Origin: Sphingobacterium cavernae
Lineage (GTDB): Bacteria; Bacteroidota; Bacteroidia; Sphingobacteriales; Sphingobacteriaceae
NCBI RefSeq assembly: GCF_008520265.1
Contig: NZ_VIQM01000025.1
Coordinates: 62,001-126,000 of the forward strand
Length of the DNA stretch: 64,000 nucleotides
Direction: 5' to 3'
Positions 54,301 through 62,505 of this stretch are shown here, piece after piece. Position 1 is the first letter of the stretch; each line of letters begins with the position of its first letter. The position numbers were made by a program, and so were the translations under genes. The notes under the pieces are model-generated. The model ran no database searches. It saw nothing but the letters and a program-made list of their open reading frames with translations, and had not been told where the DNA came from.

Positions 54301-55746
54301 ATGGAACATACACGAATTAAAGAATTATTAAAATCCGAAGAATTTGGAAAAGAGGTTATCGTAAAAGGCTGGGTTAGAACTTTTCGTAATAATCAATTTA
54401 TAGCGATTAACGATGGTTCTTCAATTAATAATATCCAAGCTGTAGTAGATTTTGAAAACACTTCAGAAGATATCTTAAAAAGAATTACTACAGGTGCAGC
54501 AGTTCGTGTAAAAGGTAATTTGGTAGAGTCACAAGGTAAAGGTCAACGTGTAGAAGTACAAGCAACGGAGGTATCGATTATTGGAGATTCAGATCCAGAG
54601 AAATATCCATTACAACCCAAAAAACACAGTTTGGAGTTTTTACGCGAGATTGCACATTTGCGTGTTCGTACAGGAACTTTCAACGCGATTTTCAAAGTGC
54701 GTAATGCTTTGTCATTTGCTATTCATAAATTTTTCCAAGAAAGAGATTTCTTATACTTCCACTCGCCTATTATTACGGGTTCGGATGCCGAAGGTGCTGG
54801 TGAAATGTTTAGAGTAACGACTTTAGACCCTATCAATCCACCATTGACAGAAGATGGTAAAGTAGATTTCAAAGAAGATTTCTTTGGCAAATCAACAAAC
54901 TTGACAGTTTCTGGTCAATTAGAAGGTGAATTAGCTGCATTAGCTTTTGGAAATATCTATACTTTCGGTCCTACTTTCCGAGCTGAAAACTCAAACACAA
55001 CGCGTCACTTGGCAGAGTTCTGGATGATTGAACCAGAAATGGCTTTTTATGAGTTGGAAGACAACATGGATTTGGCAGAAGATTTATTGAAATATGTCAT
55101 CAAATACGCTTTAGAAACTTGTCCAGAAGAAATAGAATTCTTGAAAAACCGTTTGTTGGATGAAGAGAAATCAAAACCACAAGCTGAACGTTCGGAATTG
55201 AATTTAGTAGAAAAATTAAACTTCGTATTAGAAAACAATTTTGAGCGTTTGACCTATACAGAAGCTATCGATATTTTAAAATCTTCAAAACCAAATCAAA
55301 AGAAACAATTCAAATATTTAATCGAAGGTTGGGGGGCAGACTTACAATCGGAGCACGAAAGATATTTAGTTGAAAAACACTTCAAAAAACCTGTAATATT
55401 GACTGATTATCCACGTGAAATTAAGTCATTCTACATGAAACAAAATGAAGTAGATGCTGAAGGTCGCCACACGGTACGCGCAATGGACATCTTGTTCCCA
55501 GGTATCGGAGAAATGGTCGGCGGTTCTCAACGTGAGGAGAACTTAGATAAATTATTGGCTCGTATGGCTGAGGTTGGAATCGAGCCAGAAGAAATCGAAT
55601 GGTTCTTAGACACACGCCGTTTCGGATCTGTACCACATTCTGGTTTTGGTGTTGGATTTGAGCGTTTGGTGTTGTTTACAACAGGTATGACCAATATCAG
55701 AGACGTAATTCCTTTCCCACGTACCCCGAAAAATGCAGAGTTTTAA
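54301..55746 (+). CDS. asnS: Asparaginyl-tRNA synthetase
   Basis: AsnS charges tRNA-Asn. The 481-residue class IIb synthetase has the N-terminal OB-fold anticodon domain ([19 protein letters not shown]), motif 2 region ([25 protein letters not shown]) and motif 3 ([16 protein letters not shown]). The separate [13 protein letters not shown] block and the insertion near 150-170 identify AsnS rather than AspS. A promoter lies upstream and a terminator follows. Confidence 0.97.
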   Translation: MEHTRIKELLKSEEFGKEVIVKGWVRTFRNNQFIAINDGSSINNIQAVVDFENTSEDILKRITTGAAVRVKGNLVESQGKGQRVEVQATEVSIIGDSDPEKYPLQPKKHSLEFLREIAHLRVRTGTFNAIFKVRNALSFAIHKFFQERDFLYFHSPIITGSDAEGAGEMFRVTTLDPINPPLTEDGKVDFKEDFFGKSTNLTVSGQLEGELAALAFGNIYTFGPTFRAENSNTTRHLAEFWMIEPEMAFYELEDNMDLAEDLLKYVIKYALETCPEEIEFLKNRLLDEEKSKPQAERSELNLVEKLNFVLENNFERLTYTEAIDILKSSKPNQKKQFKYLIEGWGADLQSEHERYLVEKHFKKPVILTDYPREIKSFYMKQNEVDAEGRHTVRAMDILFPGIGEMVGGSQREENLDKLLARMAEVGIEPEEIEWFLDTRRFGSVPHSGFGVGFERLVLFTTGMTNIRDVIPFPRTPKNAEF

Positions 55747-55765
55747 TAAAGAACATTATACAGAG

Positions 55766-55795
55766 AGAGTTGTTATTATAGCAACTCTTTTTTTA
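55766..55795 (+). terminator. Terminator of asnS
   Basis: AGAGTTG / CAACTCT (55766-55772 and 55782-55788) with a 9-base loop and a run of seven T. Confidence 0.8.
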
Positions 55796-55853
55796 TAACA
55801 GTAAAATAGGATTTTTACTTTTTAATTTTAACTTTTTTACTTTAGTACAGTAC

Positions 55854-56474
55854 ATGCTTATAAAAATATATAACGACAATCCAAATCCAAAGGCTATTAA
55901 TCAGGCTGTAGATATCTTGAAAAAAGGTGGTGTGATTATTTATCCTACCGATACAGTTTATGGAATCGGTTGTGATATTACGAATCAAAAAGCCATTGAA
56001 AAGGTTTGCCAAATCAGAGGATTGAAACCTGATAAGGCAAATTTATCTTTTATATGCTATGATTTAACGGATATTTCACAATATACCAAACCTTTTGACA
56101 CGACAGTTTTCCGTGTGTTGAAAAAAGCTTTGCCGGGTCCATTTACATTTATTTTCAATGCAAGTGGGCAGGTGCCGAAACTATTGAGTTCGAAAAAGAA
56201 AACGGTAGGTATTCGTGTGCCAGATAATGCTATTGTACGTGAAATAGTAAAGCAATTGGGCAATCCAATTGTAACTGCTTCCATTCGTGATGAAGACGAT
56301 ATTATTGAATATTCTACCGATCCAGAATTGATTTACGAAAAATATCAAGAATCTGTAGATTTAGTAATTGATGGTGGCTATGGAGACAATGTCGCTTCTA
56401 CTGTAGTGGATGTCACAAACGGTGACTTTGAGGTTATCCGCGAAGGCAAAGGCGATTTAGAACAATATTTATAA
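55854..56474 (+). CDS. Sua5/YciO/YrdC family protein, probable threonylcarbamoyl-AMP synthase
   Basis: A 206-residue protein of the YrdC fold that makes threonylcarbamoyl-AMP for tRNA t6A modification. The N-terminus ILKKGGVIIYPTDTVYGIGCDITN is the nucleotide-binding signature, followed by KALPGPFTFIF, KKTVGIRVPDN and a C-terminal SVDLVIDGGYG, STVVDVT. It has no Sua5 extension. YciO-type function cannot be excluded by sequence, since the two share most motifs. Confidence 0.88.
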   Translation: MLIKIYNDNPNPKAINQAVDILKKGGVIIYPTDTVYGIGCDITNQKAIEKVCQIRGLKPDKANLSFICYDLTDISQYTKPFDTTVFRVLKKALPGPFTFIFNASGQVPKLLSSKKKTVGIRVPDNAIVREIVKQLGNPIVTASIRDEDDIIEYSTDPELIYEKYQESVDLVIDGGYGDNVASTVVDVTNGDFEVIREGKGDLEQYL

Positions 56475-56512
56475 ATGAAAATAGCTTGCAAATTTGCAAG
56501 CCATTTTCATTT
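56473..56512. terminator. Bidirectional terminator overlapping the FemABX gene stop
   Basis: An inverted repeat with one mismatch spans 56473-56512 with core GCTTGCAAATTTGCAAGC. The stop of the convergent gene (56511-56513) lies in the right arm, and the end of the Sua5-type gene in the left. Confidence 0.85.
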
Positions 56513-57632
56513 ATATGTGGTAACTCTGATTTTGAAATTCCATCGCGGAATAATATTCATATTTCCGCTTATCTAATGGGTAATCCCAACAACCCATTCG
56601 ATGAAATACTTGTCCACCAAAACCTGATTTGAATCGATACAATCCATACATAGGATGTGCGGGATCCGCATCTGGTGAAATGCCAAAAAAGTCATATTCT
56701 GTACAACCTTTTTCTCTTGCCAACTGCATTGCGCGCCATTGCAAGGCATATGTTCCCATATAATTTCGATTTTCTGTAGAAGAAGCTCCGTATAAATAAG
56801 TTGCGCGATTAGCTGAAACAACTAAAAACATAGCTGCTAAAGGCTCATCATCCACATAAGCAACCAACATATACACATCAGCAGGTGATTCTGAATTATT
56901 CGCTCGCGCTGAAAGTACAATTCTAAAATAATTAATATCATGCAAAAAGAAATTGTTTCGCTTTGCTGTCTGTCTATACAGTTCGTACCAAATTTCTAGA
57001 CTTTCCAAACCCAACGATTCTATCCGAACACCTTTACGTTTTGCCAAATTGATATTATAACGTGTTTTAGGTTTCATATTACCTAACAACAAATCATCGC
57101 TTTCACGCAAATTCATGAAGATCGTATTTGAAGGAAGAATGTCTGTATTTGCTTTCCTCAAATTCCCAAATTCGGTGTTGAAATTTACACGCATTTCTTG
57201 CACCCTTCTGGATGGAAGTCCAATCCAATTGCCGTGCAAATCGTAGCAATCGTCTTCATTTGCCCATTGTGATTGCCACGACAAATCATAACGAATTAAA
57301 ATACAGTTTGTCGGTAAATAATGGCGAAGCGCTTCTGAAAGTTGTTCTAAAAAATAGCCTTGTTGTTCTTCCGAAGGTTCGGTTTCGGGACCATAAGGCA
57401 CATAAGCTATACAATTATCCTTATCCAAATATTGGAGCATAATCAAAAAATCCCCTACAACATATGTTTCTTCAGACGGCTTGCAGAACAAATCCTCTGC
57501 CGTTGTTCTGAAATTATAGGCTAAAGAATCTATTCCTTGCAGTTTTTTAACCGCTGACCAATATGCCGTTTGTTGAATAATACCTGTTTTGTAAAGATGA
57601 CTATTGTCTTTTTGCTCCAAATCTGAAATCAT
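56511..57632 (-). CDS. FemABX-type peptidoglycan bridge/aminoacyltransferase-like protein
   Basis: A 373-residue protein with two GNAT-like lobes of the FemABX family, which transfer amino acids from aminoacyl-tRNA to cell-wall precursors in Gram-positives. Relevant segments are IFMNLRESDDLLLGNMKPKTRYNINLAKRKGV, LYRQTAKRNNFFLHDINYF and GTYALQWRAMQLAREKGCTEYDFFGISPD. There is no coiled-coil arm. In Bacteroidota the role and acceptor are unknown because direct meso-DAP cross-links are usual. Confidence 0.87.
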   Translation of the reverse strand: MISDLEQKDNSHLYKTGIIQQTAYWSAVKKLQGIDSLAYNFRTTAEDLFCKPSEETYVVGDFLIMLQYLDKDNCIAYVPYGPETEPSEEQQGYFLEQLSEALRHYLPTNCILIRYDLSWQSQWANEDDCYDLHGNWIGLPSRRVQEMRVNFNTEFGNLRKANTDILPSNTIFMNLRESDDLLLGNMKPKTRYNINLAKRKGVRIESLGLESLEIWYELYRQTAKRNNFFLHDINYFRIVLSARANNSESPADVYMLVAYVDDEPLAAMFLVVSANRATYLYGASSTENRNYMGTYALQWRAMQLAREKGCTEYDFFGISPDADPAHPMYGLYRFKSGFGGQVFHRMGCWDYPLDKRKYEYYSAMEFQNQSYHI

Positions 57633-57773
57633 GATATTACGCTTGTTTTCAATATTTTAATAAAATCACAAATGGCACAAACATAGGGAATATAACCACA
57701 CAAAAACAGTGCTGATTGTCATAATCGAGCAACAAGAGACTATTAGAACGGTTCTAAATAACTTCAGTGTTTT

Positions 57774-58670
57774 CTATTCGTAAGAAACTTTTCTCTTTCC
57801 TTGGAGATAAGAAACATTAAAAACAATTACTGCCGTAAAGATTAGTCCATAGGCTAGACCTTGTAGTAATGTGATGTTTTCATCGAAATAAAAAATGGCT
57901 AACAAAAAAGCGATGATTGGATTTATATAAAGCAATACGCCCACTAAGGACGAATCTAATCCTTTCAAAGCATACATATTCAGAAACAAAGGAATTATCG
58001 TAAAAAAGACAGCTATAATAAGGACATATTGAAAAAACTGGTCTGAATGAGTAACAGCTTCTCCTGAATTCATCCCTAGCGGAATTAAAAACAAGGAACT
58101 AATCAGAATATGAAGCGTCAACGTAAAAAACTTATCCAACTTTTTGCTTGCCTTCTGTACCACTAAATAAATTGCATACGACAGTGCGATGATAACACTA
58201 TAAACCATATCGATGAAATGACCATACGACAGCATCACACAACTCAAAACACTGAGTGCAACAGCTGTCCATTGTCCTGTATTAAGCTTTTCTTTTAAGA
58301 ATATACTGGCTAATACAGTGGTGAGAATTGGGCAAATCAAATAGGCTAATGAAGTCGCATTAACACTTACGGCATTCATTACATAGATATATAAGTACCA
58401 ATTAAGGGCTAACATAATGGCACTAAAAATAGTAGCTGAAATGATTTTTAAACGATCGTTTGGGGCTAAAGAAATGATTAGACTAATATTTTCCTTCGTA
58501 ATACGATAACGAAAAATTAAACTAATTAATGCGATAATAACCGCTGCAAAAGCCACACGATAAGTCAAAATATCGAGTGCAGCATAGTCGCTGAGTGGTC
58601 GTAATACTAAACTAAAAGCTCCCCAAACTACAAATGAAGAAAGTGCAGCAGCGTAATATTTAAGTTGCAT
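57774..58670 (-). CDS. EamA/DMT family transporter, RarD-like
   Basis: A 298-residue protein with ten predicted membrane helices in two EamA repeats. The first (KYYAAALSSFVVWGAFSLVLRPL...LTYRVAF) and the long mid-helices match RarD-type members of the drug/metabolite transporter superfamily. The substrate cannot be told from sequence. It lies between the FemABX gene and the dciA-like gene on the same strand, 19 bases after the latter's stop. Confidence 0.87.
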   Translation of the reverse strand: MQLKYYAAALSSFVVWGAFSLVLRPLSDYAALDILTYRVAFAAVIIALISLIFRYRITKENISLIISLAPNDRLKIISATIFSAIMLALNWYLYIYVMNAVSVNATSLAYLICPILTTVLASIFLKEKLNTGQWTAVALSVLSCVMLSYGHFIDMVYSVIIALSYAIYLVVQKASKKLDKFFTLTLHILISSLFLIPLGMNSGEAVTHSDQFFQYVLIIAVFFTIIPLFLNMYALKGLDSSLVGVLLYINPIIAFLLAIFYFDENITLLQGLAYGLIFTAVIVFNVSYLQGKRKVSYE

Positions 58671-58689
58671 GAAATTAAAATAGATTTTT

Positions 58690-59007
58690 TTATAGAATAA
58701 CGAACTCTTCTACAATTACATGCCCCACATGTTCATTTACCCGACCAATGATTTGCCTACGATTGATAGCTAATTCGTGTTTTACAACGGCAGACTCTAC
58801 TTTGACATACAATTTCCTGTCTTTAATATAGATGTGTTGAGTTCTCCGAGCGATGTATGGACCAATAATATCCTCCCAAAAAGTGACTACAGATGACTCC
58901 TCATACTTACGACGCAATCTGTATACCTCCAACCATTTCTCCACCGCCTGCTTCATGCTGACATCATCACGTGTAGGTATTTCATCCACTTTTTTCTTAT
59001 ATAACAT
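58690..59007 (-). CDS. DciA-like DUF721 protein
   Basis: A 105-residue protein matching DUF721/DciA: SMKQAVEKWLEVYRL, SVVTFWEDIIGPYIARRTQHIYIKDRKLYVKVESAVVKHELAINRRQIIGRVNEHVG. DciA helps load the replicative helicase where DnaC/DnaI are absent. ATG 59007 overlaps the recF stop by 11 bases; the upstream in-frame ATG at 59181 would run deep into recF and gives an unrelated sequence. The recF-dciA pair supports a role in replication. Confidence 0.85.
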   Translation of the reverse strand: MLYKKKVDEIPTRDDVSMKQAVEKWLEVYRLRRKYEESSVVTFWEDIIGPYIARRTQHIYIKDRKLYVKVESAVVKHELAINRRQIIGRVNEHVGHVIVEEFVIL

Positions 59008-60103
59008 GCGCTTGTCCCCCTTCGATATCAAATATACGGATAGGTTGTTGGATTTCGTCGAATATCTTACGAATTCTAGTAGCGTCGGTATCCGTGATAA
59101 AGATTTGTCCAAATTCATCATCCGAAACCATCTGCATAAGTTTCTTTGTGCGACTTTCGTCCAATTTATCGAAGATATCATCCAATAACAGCAGCGGCTT
59201 AAACTTATTTTGCTCTTGCAAATACGTGTATTGTGCGAGCTTTAAAGCTATAAGAAATGATTTCTGTTGTCCTTGCGAACCAAATTTCTTCAACGCCATT
59301 TCACCGTGAATGGTAAACAGTAAATCGTCCTTGTGTATACCCTGCGTAGTTCGCTCCAGAATACGATCTTTGTCTAAAGAAGACTCCAATAAATGCATAA
59401 AATCCATTCCATGCAATTGCGATTCATACTGCAAAGTAACCTCTTCAGCATTTTCCGAAAGATATTGATAATGGCGCTGAAAAGAAGGTGTAAAATTCTC
59501 CATAAACACCTTCCGTTTATGGTAAATTACTTCCCCCACTTCAAACAATTGCATATTCAGCACTTCCAACAAGCCAATATCAAAAACGCCTTTTTCTTTG
59601 ATATTTTTCAACAACGTATTGCGCTGTAATAAGATTTTATTGTATGCAATTAATGTATCCAAATAGCGATTGTCAGTTTGTGAAATAACATTATCAATGA
59701 ATTTGCGACGTTCTTCCGATCCTTCGAGAATAATCAAAGTATCATTTGGTGAAATCATGACCAACGGAAACTGGCCGATATGATCCGCTAATCTTGGATA
59801 ATCTTTTTTATTACGTTTGAATTGCTTTTTCTGATTCTTCTTTAGGCTACAGGAAATTACATCTGGTCTATCTTCTCGTTCAAACTCTCCCTGCACCATG
59901 AAATATTCCTCACCTTTTTTGATATGTTGCGAATCAATTGGATTAAAATAAGATTTGCAAAGGGAAAGATAATGTATGGCGTCTAGCAAATTCGTTTTTC
60001 CAGCACCATTTGCCCCTGTGAAAGCATTCACTTCAGGCAGAAAAGACACATTAGAATCTGTATAGTTCTTAAAATTTAAAACGGAAAGTTGCTTCAACCA
60101 CAT
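58997..60103 (-). CDS. recF: DNA replication and repair protein RecF
   Basis: RecF binds gapped DNA and loads RecA with RecO/RecR. The 368-residue SMC-like ATPase has Walker A GANGAGKTN (30-38), the conserved NFKNY strand at the start, the signature KKFGSQGQQKSFLIALKLAQY, and Walker B PLLLLDDIFDKLDESR. The dciA-like gene overlaps its 3' end. Confidence 0.96.
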   Translation of the reverse strand: MWLKQLSVLNFKNYTDSNVSFLPEVNAFTGANGAGKTNLLDAIHYLSLCKSYFNPIDSQHIKKGEEYFMVQGEFEREDRPDVISCSLKKNQKKQFKRNKKDYPRLADHIGQFPLVMISPNDTLIILEGSEERRKFIDNVISQTDNRYLDTLIAYNKILLQRNTLLKNIKEKGVFDIGLLEVLNMQLFEVGEVIYHKRKVFMENFTPSFQRHYQYLSENAEEVTLQYESQLHGMDFMHLLESSLDKDRILERTTQGIHKDDLLFTIHGEMALKKFGSQGQQKSFLIALKLAQYTYLQEQNKFKPLLLLDDIFDKLDESRTKKLMQMVSDDEFGQIFITDTDATRIRKIFDEIQQPIRIFDIEGGQAHVI

Positions 60104-60139
60104 GATACAAAGTAAAAACTAAAAAAGTACAAGTCAAAA

Positions 60140-60178
60140 AAATAGGTTGATTAGTTTTAGTCACTAACCAACCTATTT
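60140..60178 (-). terminator. Terminator of the DUF4834-type gene
   Basis: AAATAGGTTGaTTAGT / ACTAAcCAACCTATTT (60140-60155 and 60163-60178) with one mismatch, followed on the minus strand by a run of T. Confidence 0.8.
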
Positions 60179-60196
60179 CCAAATTGAATATGAAAT

Positions 60197-60514
60197 CTAC
60201 TTTACTTCTTCAAAATCTATAAACTCTCCTGCATTAGGAGCTACTTTTCTTTTTTCTTCTTTTTGTGGTACATAATCAACTTTCAATTCACCTTTTGATG
60301 ATGTATTTGATTGATTTGTATCTTGGTACGTCGACTGTGGACCAAATGGATTACCAGATGTGTACGTATATGTAAAACCTCCTTGCCCCTGTTGTGCTTT
60401 TTTCATCATACGTTCCGCCAGTTTTTTCATTGCGTATGGTAATAATAGACGCATCGAAAACTTGAAAACGTAATATGCTATTATAACAAATAATATAAAA
60501 TATAATGCTGTCAT
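60197..60514 (-). CDS. DUF4834 family protein
   Basis: A 105-residue protein with one N-terminal membrane helix (ALYFILFVIIAYYVFKFSM), a basic segment (KKLAERMMKKAQQ) and a flexible, Gly/Ser/Thr-rich middle, ending in APNAGEFIDFEEVK, the conserved end of DUF4834 proteins in Bacteroidota. Function unknown. It lies upstream of recF on the same strand, separated by a terminator. Confidence 0.85.
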   Translation of the reverse strand: MTALYFILFVIIAYYVFKFSMRLLLPYAMKKLAERMMKKAQQGQGGFTYTYTSGNPFGPQSTYQDTNQSNTSSKGELKVDYVPQKEEKRKVAPNAGEFIDFEEVK

Positions 60515-60598
60515 CTGTTTAATCTATTTATTCAAATATATCAAAATCGTCAAAAAACAAAGTCAATATAATGTCAGACTGCCGTCTCTTAACACTAT

Positions 60599-61078
60599 TT
60601 AAGACTTGGATTTGAGGATCGCGTTATACAATTCCTCTTGGCGATGCGTCCCGATAATATAGGTCAATCCGTCTTTATCAGTCAACCATACGGAGTCTTT
60701 TCCACCAGAATAAAACCGAATTTTACCGTTTTTGTGTAAATTGTAAACTGGATTGTTGAAAATATACGTACTGTAAGGCTTCTTTTCTACTGTGACAATC
60801 GATGATAAATCAATCTTGACTAAACGTGTAGACCACAGACCACTTAGCACCACATTACCATTGTACACATCCGTCTTGTAATGTACTAAATACATCATAA
60901 CGATTGACACCACTATAATACAACTGCCCACGATAAAAAACAATTGCCGGGACGGCAAATGATCCATGTTAAGATAATACACGATAAAACAAAATAAAGC
61001 CAAAGTCATGCGAACACTAATCCAAGTCATGTCTCTACCTAAAAATTGCCTTTCAACAAAATGCTTTTCTTGACTCAT
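60599..61078 (-). CDS. Membrane protein of unknown function
   Basis: A protein of about 159 residues with two membrane helices (about 20-40 and 48-68) and a C-terminal domain of beta strands with the pattern YIIGTHRQEELYNAIL. The start ATG 61078 overlaps the tilS stop (ATGA), a translational coupling; an upstream in-frame start at 61096 lies within tilS. Similar to bacterial PH-type membrane proteins, but the match is weak. Confidence 0.68.
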   Translation of the reverse strand: MSQEKHFVERQFLGRDMTWISVRMTLALFCFIVYYLNMDHLPSRQLFFIVGSCIIVVSIVMMYLVHYKTDVYNGNVVLSGLWSTRLVKIDLSSIVTVEKKPYSTYIFNNPVYNLHKNGKIRFYSGGKDSVWLTDKDGLTYIIGTHRQEELYNAILKSKS

Positions 61079-62412
61079 AACCCTTCTAAATTGCAAACTA
61101 ATTTAAGGACTTTTTGTGTATTATCCCTAATCTTAAATCTTTCGTCCAAATGATAATTGACTACCCAGATAATCCTACCGTCTCCATTTACCAAGATTGG
61201 AATTCCTTTTTTATCTACTATGTTAATCTTCTTTTGGATGAAATAATCACTCAACTTCTTCTTTCCTTTCATACCAAGTGGTTGAAAAACATCGCCTTTT
61301 TGCCAAGAACGAATAGTCAATGGAAGTACAATTTCATCCGTATCAATCTGTACGGTACTTTTTTCTTTGAGTACAATTAAATCATCAGAAATTTCGAAAG
61401 AAAATTGAAACTTATTCCAAACTATCTTTTCCCCAAATTCATCAAATTCCACAGCATCTTGTTCTACTGTTTTTTTTGAAAGAATAACCGCTTCCCTATC
61501 CGTAATTAAAATATAATTTTCGGATTGGAATTGCCGTCCTGATTCTTTATCAAAACTATCTACCAAATCTTGTAAAACATTCTTTTTAAAACCATATGGT
61601 TCTAATACAAAATACAATTCATTTAAGGAAAGCTTAGCAAGTTCTGATTTCAGCATTTGCCAAGAATCCGAGTTTCGAGGCAACAAAATATCATTTCGCA
61701 AACGATTCATAAACGAAGTCAACACATCTTGACTGTCACGAAATCGATGGATATTGTCATCCATAATGGAAATAAAATCAGGATTCAACTTTTCCAATTC
61801 TGGAATAATGTCTAATCTAATCCTATTTCGTGCATATTTATTTGAAAAATTTGATGAATCATCGCGAAAAGGAATAGCGTATTTTGTGACCAATTCTGTG
61901 ATATCTTTGCTTTGCAAAAAAAGAATGGGACGAACTACTTTTGAATCGTCACGCTTTGGCAAAATACCTTGAAGACCTTGCAATCCAGTTCCACGTGACA
62001 AGTTGAATAAAACCGTTTCTACAGAATCATTCATGTGTTGTGCTACAGCTATTACCTTGCAATTTCTTTCTTCTCTTAATTCTTCAAACCATGCGTAACG
62101 TAATTCGCGCGCAGCTACTTGAATGGAAACTTTATTTTCTTCCGAATAACGTAGCGTATCAATTTTTTTCACATGCAGTGGAATTGAATTTTTAGCTGCA
62201 AACTCTCGAACTAGTGCCTCATCGCCATCCGATTCTTCGCCTCTAAGTTGAAAATTGCAATGCGCAATCTCTATGGCGTATTGGCTTTGCAAAAGCAACC
62301 ACACTAACAACATAGAATCTCGCCCACCACTCACCGCAACAAGAATTTTATCCGACTTGCTAAACAGCTTATAATCTTCTACATAACGTTCAAAACGCTC
62401 ATGAATATTCAT
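61075..62412 (-). CDS. tilS: tRNA(Ile)-lysidine synthetase TilS
   Basis: TilS modifies C34 of tRNA-Ile (CAU) to lysidine, changing its codon from AUG to AUA. The 445-residue protein has the P-loop AVSGGRDSMLL (residues 26-36), GTGLQGLQGI, and FRDDSSNFSNKYARNRIRL. The C-terminal domain contains LTIRSWQKGDVFQPLGMKGKKKLSDYFIQKKI. The next gene overlaps by four bases. Confidence 0.95.
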   Translation of the reverse strand: MNIHERFERYVEDYKLFSKSDKILVAVSGGRDSMLLVWLLLQSQYAIEIAHCNFQLRGEESDGDEALVREFAAKNSIPLHVKKIDTLRYSEENKVSIQVAARELRYAWFEELREERNCKVIAVAQHMNDSVETVLFNLSRGTGLQGLQGILPKRDDSKVVRPILFLQSKDITELVTKYAIPFRDDSSNFSNKYARNRIRLDIIPELEKLNPDFISIMDDNIHRFRDSQDVLTSFMNRLRNDILLPRNSDSWQMLKSELAKLSLNELYFVLEPYGFKKNVLQDLVDSFDKESGRQFQSENYILITDREAVILSKKTVEQDAVEFDEFGEKIVWNKFQFSFEISDDLIVLKEKSTVQIDTDEIVLPLTIRSWQKGDVFQPLGMKGKKKLSDYFIQKKINIVDKKGIPILVNGDGRIIWVVNYHLDERFKIRDNTQKVLKLVCNLEGL

Positions 62413-62505
62413 GTATCAAAAGTATGTATTAAAAATTGATTTTATTTAACACGAAAAATGATTGTCTTAACATTTTTTTGCTATTTAATTCTCTATTTTT
62501 GCCTC

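Noticed and set aside
59008..59181. DciA-like protein starting at 59181 with 163 residues
   Set aside because: The extra 58 residues lie in the recF coding region and match no DciA sequence; ATG 59007 gives the normal length.
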